In this document: one piece after another, positions 29,006-37,595 of the stretch
Position numbering within the stretch: position 1 is the stretch's first letter
Layout: the number at the start of each line of letters is the position of its first letter
DNA from: Nitrospira sp. KM1
GTDB taxonomy: Bacteria > Nitrospirota > Nitrospiria > Nitrospirales > Nitrospiraceae
Reading direction: 5' to 3'
NCBI RefSeq assembly: GCF_011405515.1
Contig: NZ_AP022671.1
Span: 3,224,001 to 3,288,000 of the forward strand
DNA length: 64,000 bases
Program-made: the position numbers and the translations under genes
Notes under the pieces: model-generated
Told to the model about the DNA's origin: nothing
The model's database searches: none
Seen by the model: the letters and a program-made list of their open reading frames with translations, nothing else

Positions 29006-29791
29006 ATGGACCATTGGCGTGGCAAATGGGCACTCATCACGGGAGCCAGTGCGGGAATCGGCCAAGCACTGGCTGAGCAACTTGCCGAGGCCGGCGCCCA
29101 TCTGATCTTGACTGCGCGGCGTTCTGAACGCCTGGAGGTATTAGCGGAGAAGCTCACACGCCAGTATGGGGTGCGCATCAAAATCTTCCCAGCCGACCTG
29201 ACACGACCAGCCGCGCCCGATGATGTGTTCGCATTTACAGAGAAACAGCGTCTTGAGGTGGACCTGTTGGTTCTCAATGCCGGCTTTGGCACCTATGGAC
29301 CATTTTCAACGTCCGACCGCACACGGCAGTTGGCAATGGTGCAGGTCAACGTCGCGGCAGTTGTCGCCTTGACGCATCTGTATTTACCGGGAATGATCGA
29401 TCGCCGACACGGAGAGGTCTTGATCGTCTCTTCGACCGCCGCCTTCCAGGGGTTACCCTATTTCGCCACGTATGCTGCGACGAAGGCGTTCGATCTGCTG
29501 TTCGCCGAGGCGCTGGCCGAAGAAGTACGTGGCTATGGCCTCCGTGTATGTGCCCTCTGTCCCGGGAGGACCGTCACTGAATTTCAGAAAGTGGCAGGAG
29601 GGCCCCGACGACACAAGCAACAGGCCAAGTCTGCGGCCGAAGTGGCTCGGGTGGGATTGCAGGCACTCGCACATGGGAGGAGCTATACGATCTCGGGCGT
29701 CGTCAATTACTTGCACACCCACGCCCAGCGATTCGTTCCGCGTCGACTCGTGACCGGCATGGCTGCGAAAAATCTTCGTCCGCCTGCCTAA
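29006..29791 (+). CDS. short-chain dehydrogenase (third SDR)
   Basis: 261 residues from the ATG at 29006, just before HWRGKWALITGASAGIGQ. The active-site segment is SSTAAFQGLPYFATYAATK. The frame is open further upstream to 28820 but that part has no SDR character. C-terminal segment (HAQRFVPRRLVTGMAAK) is like the DltE/YqjQ-type SDRs. Substrate unknown. Confidence 0.8.
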   Translation: MDHWRGKWALITGASAGIGQALAEQLAEAGAHLILTARRSERLEVLAEKLTRQYGVRIKIFPADLTRPAAPDDVFAFTEKQRLEVDLLVLNAGFGTYGPFSTSDRTRQLAMVQVNVAAVVALTHLYLPGMIDRRHGEVLIVSSTAAFQGLPYFATYAATKAFDLLFAEALAEEVRGYGLRVCALCPGRTVTEFQKVAGGPRRHKQQAKSAAEVARVGLQALAHGRSYTISGVVNYLHTHAQRFVPRRLVTGMAAKNLRPPA

Positions 29792-29824
29792 GCCGCTTCT
29801 CACGGTAATATCCCATTTTCGAAA

Positions 29825-30199
29825 TTGCCACGTGTGCCCCGGACCCATATGATCGTTCGTACTACAGCTTTCCTTCTGTCCCTCTGTCCCTCTGGCATGC
29901 CTCCTCCCGCGATGGCTCAAGACCAATCCGACTCGTCGGATCAACCGGTATGGTGGTATGGATTATCGTCGACCGCTCTGATGCTGAGTGGAAGTACTTT
30001 GTCTGTGAAGATGACCTCCCGAGTGCATGCTATCGTGGTATGGATACTGGTGAGAATATTCCCCATGTCTGTTACTCCATATCGGACTGAAGGCATACTT
30101 GGAAGGCTGTGGTTTACCTGTACCTCCATCAAGTTACTTCGCTTCTTCAACTGCTTGGTTGGGGATTGGTTGCGGAGGCAGGGCATCTACCGCCCGTGA
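29825..30199 (+). CDS. possible secreted small protein (doubtful)
   Basis: A 124-codon frame whose first part resembles a signal peptide (IVRTTAFLLSLCPS ... AMAQ). The later part is poorly protein-like, and another frame (29950-30090) encodes a more natural-looking short peptide over the same bases. One frameshift between the two would give a secreted cysteine-containing protein, so this may be a decayed gene. Confidence 0.3.
   Translation: MPRVPRTHMIVRTTAFLLSLCPSGMPPPAMAQDQSDSSDQPVWWYGLSSTALMLSGSTLSVKMTSRVHAIVVWILVRIFPMSVTPYRTEGILGRLWFTCTSIKLLRFFNCLVGDWLRRQGIYRP
29950..30090 (+). CDS. 46-residue Cys-containing small protein (tentative)
   Basis: ATG-started frame with WIIVDRSDAEWKYFVCEDD followed by LPSACYRGMDTGENIPHVCY. 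Three cysteines and regular aromatic spacing look like a real small domain rather than chance. It overlaps the longer frame at 29825 in a different phase and has no clear ribosome site. Confidence 0.3.
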   Translation: MVVWIIVDRSDAEWKYFVCEDDLPSACYRGMDTGENIPHVCYSISD

Positions 30200-30310
30200 C
30201 CATCAAAACATGATCGGGTTCGTGACAGTTCTGAGCTGCGATACACGCAGCAGTTGAGCGCGGCTGCACACAACGGCATTATCATTGATCTTCAGGATTA
30301 TGCAGCGCTG

Positions 30311-30436
30311 CTACAAGCGGTGATGCCGCTTCTCCGAATCGGCCTCAACGGCCATGGTCCAAGAGATTAGCGCGATAATCCCACCCAGAATAAGCACTCC
30401 AAGCAATCCTATTTCAATCATGCCTAATTCAATCAT
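30311..30436 (-). CDS. 41-residue single-helix membrane protein
   Basis: ATG at 30436 with GGAGGT seven bases upstream. Sequence: MIELGMIEIGLLGVLILGG then IIALISWTMAVEADSEKRHH, one membrane helix and a charged tail. A decayed copy keeping MAVEADSEKQHH lies at 46345-46410, which supports it having once been a coding gene. Function unknown. Confidence 0.6.
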   Translation of the reverse strand: MIELGMIEIGLLGVLILGGIIALISWTMAVEADSEKRHHRL

Positions 30437-30578
30437 GCGGCACCTCCCTGCTTCCCTGCCGTTCTAATTTCACTTCCGTGCTTCCCATGTAAAGTATGCA
30501 ATCTCACTTCCGCGTTCGATCGTCGTCTAAGAGTCGAAAATCCCAACCTTTTCAGGGTTGGCATCGCGCGATGATCCC

Positions 30579-30607
30579 GACAAGTTGTCAGATTAAGACA
30601 AGATGTC
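30579..30607. promoter_or_regulatory. paired palindrome upstream of 30785 gene
   Basis: GACAAGTTGTC (30579-30589) and GACAAGATGTC (30597-30607), 18-base pitch, identical arrangement at 46496-46524 in the duplicated remnant. Confidence 0.6.
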
Positions 30608-30784
30608 GAGTGATTAGGAATATTCTCACACAAGGAATACGCAGTTATCAGGAGAATCATCATAACGGATTAGGGCATTCCTCTTGCTCCCTTCACTCAG
30701 TAGACCGACCCAAATCGATAGGTGTTCACAGGATGCGTTCAAACTCTTAATGATCTGAACGGTCTTCAGGTCCGGAGGTACAGC

Positions 30785-31366
30785 ATGAGATCCATGTTAC
30801 ACATCGCCGCCATCGGTGCCGTCGTTGCCATTTATGGAATGGTGCCGGCAGTCGGGACCGCTGCGTCCAACGATTCCGGGAACAAGAGAGAGCTCGGGAC
30901 ACCTGCTTCTGGATCCGCTAATGATACGGAATCAACTGAAAAGAAGCGTGATCCGAACAGAACGCAGACACCCGAGCAGAACCGGCAAATTACCGTGGGA
31001 GGAGCGCAGGCTACCCTCGAAGGAGAACTGGTCAGTGTCAACGGAGAACAATACGAGATTCAAGCCGCGCCGTCAGGGGATCGGGTCAAAGTAATGGTGA
31101 ATAAAGACACCAATCTCGACTGTGCCAAAGCTCCATCCAGTGGTGACAAAGGCAAAGATCAAATGTCGAGCGATCGGGATGCAGACAAACACCAGGGTAT
31201 CAGCGAGCGGCAAGCTCAGCAGGGCCAGCGGCCGGATGAAACCGCGAAGGGTTCAGGATTCAAGATCGGCTCATGTGATTTCCATCAAGGCGATCGCGTG
31301 AAAGCAGAGGTGGACGACATGGGTCGTGTGACCACGCTCAAGTATCTCTCGAAGGCCTCTCACTGA
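30785..31366 (+). CDS. secreted hypothetical protein
   Basis: 193 residues from the ATG at 30785 with GGAGGT five bases upstream. A signal peptide (RSMLHIAAIGAVVAIYGMV ... AVGTAA) is followed by a low-complexity polar stretch, a small domain (ATLEGELVSVNGEQYEIQA), and a C-terminal part GDRVKAEVDDMGRVTTLKYL with a Cys pair (DCAKAP, GSCDFHQGD). The pattern resembles periplasmic proteins with a small beta domain; no family named. The C-terminal part survives as a remnant at 46728. Preceded by the paired GACA/TGTC motif. Confidence 0.7.
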   Translation: MRSMLHIAAIGAVVAIYGMVPAVGTAASNDSGNKRELGTPASGSANDTESTEKKRDPNRTQTPEQNRQITVGGAQATLEGELVSVNGEQYEIQAAPSGDRVKVMVNKDTNLDCAKAPSSGDKGKDQMSSDRDADKHQGISERQAQQGQRPDETAKGSGFKIGSCDFHQGDRVKAEVDDMGRVTTLKYLSKASH

Positions 31367-31402
31367 GGCGCTGATGGCCAAACTCAACAGAGGAGAAAAC
31401 CA

Positions 31403-31855
31403 ATGTCATTGATCGAGAAGGGTGTGGAAATCAGTGTGCCCGTCACAGTCGCCTACAACCAATGGACGCAGTTCGAGGAATTCCCCCGCTTCATGAATGG
31501 AGTGGAGCAGGTCACTCAGCTCGATACCACGCATCTGAAGTGGAAGGCCAATATCGGAGGAAAAACAGAAGAATGGACGGCGGAAATTACCGAGCAAGTA
31601 CCAGATGAACGCATTGCGTGGAAGAGTCTTGACGGAACCCAGAACGCGGGCGTCGTGACCTTCCATCGGCTCTCGGACACCCGTTCAAAGGTGATGCTCC
31701 AGCTGCAGTATGAACCGCACGGCATGGTGGAAAATGTCGGAGAGGCAATAGGGGTGGTGTCCAATCGAGTCGAGAGCGACCTTGAGCGGTTTAAAACCTA
31801 CATCGAGGCGCGGGGCAAAGAAACTGGTGGATGGCGCGGCACGGTAAAGCACTAA
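31403..31855 (+). CDS. SRPBCC/START-type ligand-binding protein
   Basis: 150 residues. The start VEISVPVTVAYNQWTQFEEFPRFM and the middle EEWTAEITEQVPDERIAWKS are typical of the polyketide-cyclase/COQ10-like SRPBCC family, a helix-grip fold with a hydrophobic cavity. It binds or transforms small lipophilic molecules; which one is not known. GAGGAGAAAACC precedes the ATG. Cytoplasmic. Three bases before the panD-like gene, so the two are one transcript. Confidence 0.8.
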   Translation: MSLIEKGVEISVPVTVAYNQWTQFEEFPRFMNGVEQVTQLDTTHLKWKANIGGKTEEWTAEITEQVPDERIAWKSLDGTQNAGVVTFHRLSDTRSKVMLQLQYEPHGMVENVGEAIGVVSNRVESDLERFKTYIEARGKETGGWRGTVKH

Positions 31856-31858
31856 GGC

Positions 31859-32224
31859 ATGTTTCGGCAAATGTTGCGATCCAAAATTGACCGCGCCACG
31901 GTGACCGGCGCATATCTGGAGTACGAAGGTAGCTTGACGATCGATGAGGACCTCATGGAAGCCGCCGCGATTCTTCCCTATGAGGCCATCATGTGCTTTG
32001 ACTTAAACAACGGTGAACGATTTCTGACCTATGCGATTCCGGGCCGGCGAGGTGGAGGGAATGTCATCGTCAACGGTCCCACCGCCAGGAAGGCTGCAGT
32101 GGGCGATCGACTGAGCATCTTTTGCTATGAATATTACGATGAAGAAGAGATCACACGGCACGTCCCCAGAATCGTCCGCGTCGATGCCAAGAACCGAATC
32201 GTTAAAGCCGCAGCAACCCAGTGA
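31859..32224 (+). CDS. panD: aspartate 1-decarboxylase
   Basis: 121 residues, matching PanD in length and sequence: MFRQMLRSKIDRATVTGAYL, then the self-cleavage site Gly-Ser in YEGSLTIDEDLM, and LNNGERFLTYAIPG. The proenzyme cleaves at this Ser to make a pyruvoyl cofactor that converts aspartate to beta-alanine for pantothenate and CoA. It starts three bases after the SRPBCC gene, an unusual setting away from other pan genes. Several positions differ from common PanD, for example GRRGGGNVIVNGPTA. Confidence 0.9.
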   Translation: MFRQMLRSKIDRATVTGAYLEYEGSLTIDEDLMEAAAILPYEAIMCFDLNNGERFLTYAIPGRRGGGNVIVNGPTARKAAVGDRLSIFCYEYYDEEEITRHVPRIVRVDAKNRIVKAAATQ

Positions 32225-32249
32225 ACCAACCCCTCTCAAAGGAGACATC

Positions 32250-32612
32250 ATGTCACACGCAGTAAAGAGCATTCTCGCTATGAGTGCCCTCCTCGTCGCC
32301 GTTCCACTCAGCATGTCGGAAGTAAGTGCTGAGCAAGGCATGGCGCAGTCCGATAAGTCGCGGCAGCCAGGTCAGCCGCAGTCAGGCAATCCGAATTCAC
32401 CATCAGGCGTGGAGCGAGGATCCGGTCAAAAGTCAGACGGAAGTCCAAAGAGTGGGTCGTCAGGGATGGGATCTATGGGCGGTGGAAACCCAGGCAGTGG
32501 AAGTACGGGGACCGCAGCCCCCATGCCAGCCCCCACGGCTCCTGGATCAAGAGGAGGAATGTCGGGCGGGTCAGGTGGTGGATCAGGTGGCGCAGGCGGT
32601 GGCGGACGATAA
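32250..32612 (+). CDS. secreted Gly/Ser-rich low-complexity protein
   Basis: 120 residues from the ATG at 32250 with AAGGAG seven bases upstream. A signal peptide (SILAMSALLVAVPLSMSEVSA) is followed by a chain made mostly of Gly, Ser, Pro and Asn and ending in GGSGGGSGGAGGGGR. Unstructured. Function unknown; related secreted Gly-rich proteins are common in this region type. A broken copy sharing QPDKSRQP-like sequence lies at 47313. Confidence 0.65.
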   Translation: MSHAVKSILAMSALLVAVPLSMSEVSAEQGMAQSDKSRQPGQPQSGNPNSPSGVERGSGQKSDGSPKSGSSGMGSMGGGNPGSGSTGTAAPMPAPTAPGSRGGMSGGSGGGSGGAGGGGR

Positions 32613-32731
32613 GCCTCCCCTCGCCCGGAGGTCCATCGTCCAACCAACCTCCCTGCTCAAGCAAGGGCAGCATATTTCCCTCTGTTGCCCTTGCTCTCTA
32701 TTGAATTCTCACGATTTCATGTTTCCCCATC

Positions 32732-33487
32732 CTAAGCTGGCGGCGCTAATCGATGATATTCGTCTCGAATGAGTGCGTAGTGTTCGCAGGAAGCGGATTC
32801 CAATGCTTCGCGATCCAGAATGCGTATGATGCCGCGTCGATAGGTGATCAGGCCGGCATGCTGGAGGCCACTGGCCGCGAGCGACACAGTGGCACGTCGA
32901 ACGCCTAACATCTGTGCAAGAAATTCCTGTGTCAGGGTAAACTCGTCCGAAACGACTCGGTCATGTGTCATCAAGAGCCAGCGCGCACATCGCTCCTCGA
33001 TCGAATGGACAGCACTGCAGGCGGCGTGTTGCGCGATCTGATTGAACAGGGCTTGAGCATACCGATAAAGCAGGCGACAAAAGCTAGAGCTCGCATCGGT
33101 GGTGATGGATCGGAAATCGGTTGCGTTCATCACCAAACATTCACCGGCCACTTGGGTGAACGCCCGTAACGGGACGGTCTCCGTTTGGAAAAACACAGGA
33201 AGGCCCAACACCCCTTCATTGCCCACGGTCGCCACTTCGGCGGTCTTGCCATCTTTCGTGTCACTGACGATGGAATAAACCCCGCTCAACGGGAAATAAA
33301 TCTTTTTGATCGGCCGGTTTTTTTCATAGATTTTGGATCGCACCTTCATCGTGACGCGTCTCAACTTCTGTAAAATCGGTTTCCGCTCCGGCTCTCTCAA
33401 GGCCATCAAGAGACGATTGGCTTCTTGGGTGGAAGTCTTCACTGCCGTTCCCCTTTCCATTTGGACATATGTTACGGTAACATTCAT
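32732..33487 (-). CDS. Crp/Fnr-family transcriptional regulator
   Basis: 251 residues at most; the ATG at 33460 (residue 10) is also possible and would leave the upstream palindrome outside the gene. A cyclic-nucleotide-binding-like beta barrel (IKKIYFPLSGVYSIVSDTKDGKTAEVATVGNEGVLGLP) is followed by a winged helix (LTQEFLAQMLGVRRATVSLAASGLQHAGLI). The Fnr N-terminal cysteines are absent, so it is not an oxygen-sensing Fe-S protein. It is divergent from the CheB-like gene and probably controls itself. Confidence 0.85.
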   Translation of the reverse strand: MNVTVTYVQMERGTAVKTSTQEANRLLMALREPERKPILQKLRRVTMKVRSKIYEKNRPIKKIYFPLSGVYSIVSDTKDGKTAEVATVGNEGVLGLPVFFQTETVPLRAFTQVAGECLVMNATDFRSITTDASSSFCRLLYRYAQALFNQIAQHAACSAVHSIEERCARWLLMTHDRVVSDEFTLTQEFLAQMLGVRRATVSLAASGLQHAGLITYRRGIIRILDREALESASCEHYALIRDEYHRLAPPA

Positions 33488-33502
33488 CTGTACGTTACCG
33501 TA
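33469..33502. promoter_or_regulatory. palindromic operator between Crp-like and CheB-like genes
   Basis: ATGTTACGGTAACAT (33469-33483) is a perfect 15-base palindrome around a central G, and GTTACCGTA (33494-33502) repeats a half on the other side. It sits in the divergent region just ahead of both genes, suitable for autoregulation by the Crp-type protein. Confidence 0.5.
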
Positions 33503-33521
33503 CTCAAAAGTGAGGGGAGAG

Positions 33522-34193
33522 ATGTCTCGAGCCGATCAGTTTGCCGCCTTTGATGTCGTGCTGATCGCCGCGTCCGTTGGCGGCATAGAGGCCGTTCGAG
33601 AAGTCATCAGCGGATTATCGCCCCGTTTTCCTGCCGCCATCGTCATTGTGACCCACATGACGAACCCCGCAAGTTACTTTGTGAACATTCTCAGTCGCGT
33701 GACCAGTCTTCCAGTGAAGTGGGCCGAGGAATACGACCCTATCCGTCCAGGGCACATCCTCGTCGCTCAGCCTGGCAAGCATTTGATAATCAGAAAGAAT
33801 CGGACGTGCCATGTCTCGAGTCTGCAAAAGCTGAATTACGTCCGTCCCTCGGCCGACATTTTGTTTGAAAGCGCGGCCTATGCGTATGGGAAGCAGACCT
33901 TGGGGGTGGTATTAACGGGGTCGGGACGGGACGGAGCCGTCGGCAGCCGGTTTATCAAAAATGCCGATGGACGGGTCTTAGTGCAAGATCGACAAACGTC
34001 GTACAGTTTCGACATGCCCCACGCCGCGATTGAAACCGGGGCGGTGGATTTTATTCTGCCGTTGGGTCAAATGGCCTCGACCATCACCGCAATGGTGACC
34101 GTGAAGGGAGTCTCTGATCTGTTTCGTGTCTCGCCAAATTTTGCTTCATCGTACATCGGTATAGCCCGTGGGTTGTGCTTGTCCTCTTCCTAG
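33522..34193 (+). CDS. CheB-like protein-glutamate methylesterase domain protein
   Basis: 223 residues from the ATG at 33522, with GAGGGGAG seven bases upstream. The CheB catalytic triad is visible: Ser in LIAASVGGIEAV, His in IVTHMTNPAS and Asp in VLTGSGRDGAVG. The receiver domain that normally regulates CheB is absent and no chemotaxis gene lies nearby. Such free-standing CheB domains occur in CheB/CheR-type sensory systems. Divergent with the Crp-like regulator. Confidence 0.8.
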   Translation: MSRADQFAAFDVVLIAASVGGIEAVREVISGLSPRFPAAIVIVTHMTNPASYFVNILSRVTSLPVKWAEEYDPIRPGHILVAQPGKHLIIRKNRTCHVSSLQKLNYVRPSADILFESAAYAYGKQTLGVVLTGSGRDGAVGSRFIKNADGRVLVQDRQTSYSFDMPHAAIETGAVDFILPLGQMASTITAMVTVKGVSDLFRVSPNFASSYIGIARGLCLSSS

Positions 34194-34231
34194 CAAGCCT
34201 CTTGCCCTTCCCTTCGGATTGTTCGGATCAA

Positions 34232-34330
34232 CGTGGTAGTTGTCGCCTCGTTCGTGCGACGAGATGAGATCGATATCCGACTTAGGTGTTCGGACGGCGA
34301 GAGGAGACTTCGAGGGTCGATCCGAGCTAT
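34232..34330 (+). pseudogene. internally deleted fragment of the DUF2892 gene
   Basis: VVASFVRRDEIDIRL on the plus strand matches DIASVVQRDEIDIRL of the gene at 45043. The sequence then jumps to matches of the later parts (AGGTGTTCGGAC, GAGGAGACTTCGAGGG). Two internal deletions, so a relic; the orientation is opposite to the intact copy. Confidence 0.55.
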
Positions 34331-34344
34331 GACACCTATTGTTT

Positions 34345-34772
34345 CTACTCAAAGGAGAATCTTGGCAGATGACGCTCCTTCTTTTTGGGAGGGATGTGTG
34401 CCAGAGCTCTTAGGATGGTCATGGCAAGCATGTCACCCGTGGCTTGCGGCTTCCAGAGACAGGCATATGCCCCGTTACTCCTCGCGAGTTCCCAGAGATA
34501 GCGATTGGGCACATGCGTGAGCACAACGACTGGCATAGAGGGGGAGTGCACACGTTTCACACTGTTTACGAGAATTACGAAAGGAGAAACATCGGTGAGA
34601 TCAAGCTCAAGCACGATGCAGTCCACTGATTGATGACGCAGGATCTCACGTCCCGCTCCACCGGTGTCGGCTTCAATAATATGGTAGTCGTAAAGGTGGG
34701 TCTTGAGACGCTCGACGAAGTAGGAACGATCTTCTTTATTCCCGTCGATGAATAAAATATTTACCCCATTCC
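34345..34772 (-). pseudogene. Glu-type receiver-like gene without a start codon
   Basis: The minus strand encodes a full receiver-like domain from GVNILFIDGNKEDRSYFVERL to PRFSFE, with Glu at the phospho-acceptor position (CIVLELDLTDVS). It is closest to the receiver part of the gene at 26142. A stop lies directly upstream of the conserved start and no ATG, GTG or TTG lies in frame before the domain; the first in-frame ATG is at 34626, inside the domain. The 5' end is replaced by the shared segment also present at 24015, so it is probably not expressed. Confidence 0.6.
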
Positions 34773-34912
34773 ATCACCTTGTCTAAGTATTTCACCGACG
34801 CAAGTGTTAGGAAACAGTTTTTATGGCCATGTGACTAAAACAACGGGAGATCGAATGGCTCTGACGCGGCAGAGAGGGGCGAGTAGCGGAGTGAGAGATT
34901 GATCTCAGACGC
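34745..34912. repeat. duplicated segment, partner of 24015-24185
   Basis: Nearly identical over ~160 bases to 24015-24185 (shared block CTAAGTATTTCACCGACGCA). It holds the upstream part of a receiver-like gene in both places. Confidence 0.65.
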
Positions 34913-34988
34913 TTGAGGATATTCTGCAAGGCACCTTGTCTTGCTGTGTCAGCTGTTTTCACCTCTTCTTAATGAAAAGGACATTGCC

Positions 34989-35190
34989 TTATCCATGAGA
35001 TCTTCTTCGTCCAGCTCTTCCGGATGGCTGGTAGACGATTTCCTCTTCGATGGCGGCCGGTATGGACTCAAGCTCCCGAACCCCTTCCAGAACCAGTCTG
35101 GCTTTCTTACGCTTGTCAGTGGCCTCCTCGAATTCATCGAAGATGGCTTTCACCTTCTTATGATCTCCTTAAGCATCTTTCAAACTGTCG
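34989..35190 (-). pseudogene. frameshifted hemerythrin copy
   Basis: The minus strand reads DHKKVKAIFDEFEEATDKR then ELESIPAAIEEEIVYQ, matching the hemerythrin gene at 24361 (DHDKVKTIFEDFEQADDR; AAIEEELVYP). One frameshift lies upstream of DHKK and another after VYQ, where a second frame continues with EELDEEDLMDKA. Confidence 0.65.
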
Positions 35191-35287
35191 GTGGTTTGGT
35201 CATTACGGGCATGGTTCGATCTTGCTCGTATGAGTTATACAAAGCCCATTTCACTCGGTGTCGAACTCGTCTTGCGCCGCTCCTTTC

Positions 35288-37408
35288 TTATTTCGGCCGA
35301 TTCCAATGGCGGTGGTGGCTCATCGCTTCGACAAACGCCTTCGACAGGTCGTTAGCGTCTTTGTCGATGACGACACCGGCCGCCGCACTGCTCACCCCCA
35401 CGGCCTGTAACAGTTCCTTAGCATCTCCACTCGCAGCAATGGCCTTCCCATGATCGTACGCCTCGCGTACGAAATGACGGGATTCGTAATCGTTCATCAG
35501 TGCCGACACGCTTTCTTTCCCGGAGGGGATATAAACCGCGTCATACATGATGGAGTCCGCGGTGACAAAACTCTTATCAATCTTGAGATCTTTCAGTTGG
35601 CCCATATGCGGAGCGATGATCTCGGCGGTCGCACCTTCCTTCTTCAAGCTTGCTTCAAGGCGTGTAATGTCCGACGTCACGACGCCGTCTGATGCCAAGA
35701 TCGCCACTTTGCGGCTCTTGATCGTCCCAGTCGGCGGTTCCTCCTGGCTGAGACCCTTGGCTTTGCCCGCACGAGCCGCGGGCTGCCCCTTCGGGGACTG
35801 CAAGCCGAGTTTGGCTGCGACTTTGGTCGCCAAGGCCTCATCGACTTTTGCCAGATGATCAAGCATCAATGATTTGATTTTGGCCTCGGAAACTTTCGAT
35901 AACTCGAAGGTCAAGGCTTGTCCGATGTGATCCTGCTCCGGCAGGGTGAGGCTGTTGTAAAACAGCGCCGCCTGCGTGTAGTGATCACCGAATGTCTTGC
36001 TCCTCTCTTTTATCTTCGTACCCTGCACCGTGGAGGGGTAATGCACATATCCGCCCTTGGTTGCCTCGGCTTCGTCCGGAGTGCTCTTCAGAGAGTTGGG
36101 TTCATAATTGGCCTTTCCCGGTCGATTGGTAAAGCGCATCGGCCCGTCCTGCTGGAAATTATTCACCGGCGACTTGGGTTGATTAATCGGCAACTGGGTA
36201 AAGTTCGGCGTCCCAAATCGATTGAGTTGCGTGTCGAGATACGAGAACAGACGGCCTTGCAACAACGGATCGTCCGATACATCGATGCCAGGGACCAGAT
36301 GGCCGGGATGAAACGCGACCTCTTCCGTCTCAGCAAAGAAGTTGTCGGGGTTGCGGTTGAGGGTCAATTTGCCCACACGCTGCACAGGCACTTTGTCTTC
36401 AGGCCAAATCTTTGTCGGGTCTAAGACATCGACGCCGATCTTGTCCGCCTCATCTTCCGGCACGAGTTGAAGAGCCAGTTCATACTCCGGATACGCCTTG
36501 TTTTCGATCGCTTCCCATAAGTCACGCCGGTGGAAGTCAGGATCTTTGCCCGCCAGTTTTTGAGCCTCATCCCAGACGAGGGAATGTACGCCCAGTTCAG
36601 GCTTCCAGTGAAATTTCACAAAGGTGGACTTGCCCTGATCGTTGACGAGGCGGAACGTATGGACGCCAAACCCCTCCATCATCCGATAGCTTCGCGGAAT
36701 GGCTCGGTCGGACATAATCCACATGATCATGTGCATCGATTCGGGCGTGAGAGAAATGAAGTCCCAGAAGCTGTTATGCGCCGTAGAGCCTTGCGGTATA
36801 TCGTTGTGCGGTTCGGGCTTGAAGGCGTGCACAAGATCGGGAAACTTGATCGCGTCCTGGATAAAGAACACGGGAATGTTATTGCCGACGAGATCCCAGA
36901 CCCCTTCGCTCGTATAGAACTTCGTCGCGAATCCTCTGGCATCGCGAATGGTATCGGCAGTGCCGAGGTTCCCATTCACCACTGAAAAGCGCACGAACAC
37001 GGGAGTTTTGGCCGACGTATCGGTCAGGACGGCTGCCTTGGTGTATTTGGACAAGGACTTGTACACTTGAAAATAGCCATGGGCTCCCGACCCCCGCGGA
37101 TGTACCACACGTTCAGGCATCCGCTCATGATCGAAATGCGTCATTTTCTCCCGAAAGTGGAAATCCTCCAGTAAGGTCGGGCCTCGTGAGCCGGCTTTCA
37201 ACGAATTCGCATCATCCTCGATTTTGATGCCCTGATTCGTCGTCAAAGCATCCCCTTGAGCCACCGATGGCTGTTTCGCATCGCGGGGGGCCATGGGGGA
37301 CTTGTCATTGGCAGAAGCGACACCGTGGAATAGGAAAGTAAGAGCAAGCAGGACGAACAAGCCAGGGAAAACGCAGGTCGTTAATGCGCGGAGCTCTGTC
37401 TGTTGCAT
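35288..37408 (-). CDS. katE: large-subunit catalase with C-terminal DJ-1/PfpI-like domain and signal peptide
   Basis: 706 residues. The catalase core shows the distal His in [12 protein letters not shown], the Asn region [10 protein letters not shown] and the proximal Tyr segment [18 protein letters not shown]. Residues ~555-700 form the DJ-1-like domain found in clade-2 large catalases ([21 protein letters not shown]). It degrades hydrogen peroxide to water and oxygen using haem. The N-terminus adds a hydrophobic export signal ([22 protein letters not shown]), so the enzyme is probably periplasmic. AAGGAG precedes the ATG. Confidence 0.9.
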   Translation of the reverse strand: MQQTELRALTTCVFPGLFVLLALTFLFHGVASANDKSPMAPRDAKQPSVAQGDALTTNQGIKIEDDANSLKAGSRGPTLLEDFHFREKMTHFDHERMPERVVHPRGSGAHGYFQVYKSLSKYTKAAVLTDTSAKTPVFVRFSVVNGNLGTADTIRDARGFATKFYTSEGVWDLVGNNIPVFFIQDAIKFPDLVHAFKPEPHNDIPQGSTAHNSFWDFISLTPESMHMIMWIMSDRAIPRSYRMMEGFGVHTFRLVNDQGKSTFVKFHWKPELGVHSLVWDEAQKLAGKDPDFHRRDLWEAIENKAYPEYELALQLVPEDEADKIGVDVLDPTKIWPEDKVPVQRVGKLTLNRNPDNFFAETEEVAFHPGHLVPGIDVSDDPLLQGRLFSYLDTQLNRFGTPNFTQLPINQPKSPVNNFQQDGPMRFTNRPGKANYEPNSLKSTPDEAEATKGGYVHYPSTVQGTKIKERSKTFGDHYTQAALFYNSLTLPEQDHIGQALTFELSKVSEAKIKSLMLDHLAKVDEALATKVAAKLGLQSPKGQPAARAGKAKGLSQEEPPTGTIKSRKVAILASDGVVTSDITRLEASLKKEGATAEIIAPHMGQLKDLKIDKSFVTADSIMYDAVYIPSGKESVSALMNDYESRHFVREAYDHGKAIAASGDAKELLQAVGVSSAAAGVVIDKDANDLSKAFVEAMSHHRHWNRPK

Positions 37409-37595
37409 AGATCTCCTTGGGACTAGCGGTTAAAGGAACGGCAGCCACTCCTTTGCAAAGTGAAGACCATTCAAGAAAACTTGACTAGAAGGCGGTTTTT
37501 ATTATGGAGCTGCTTGGAATATGCCGGGCAGACTGTCTCGTGGAGACAGTGTGTCAGATCATTTTGTCCGATGGACTCATGGAAATTCGGAGAAA

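Noticed and set aside
34941-35453. 170-codon plus-strand frame
   Set aside because: Antisense to the hemerythrin relic and the end of the catalase gene; not protein-like.
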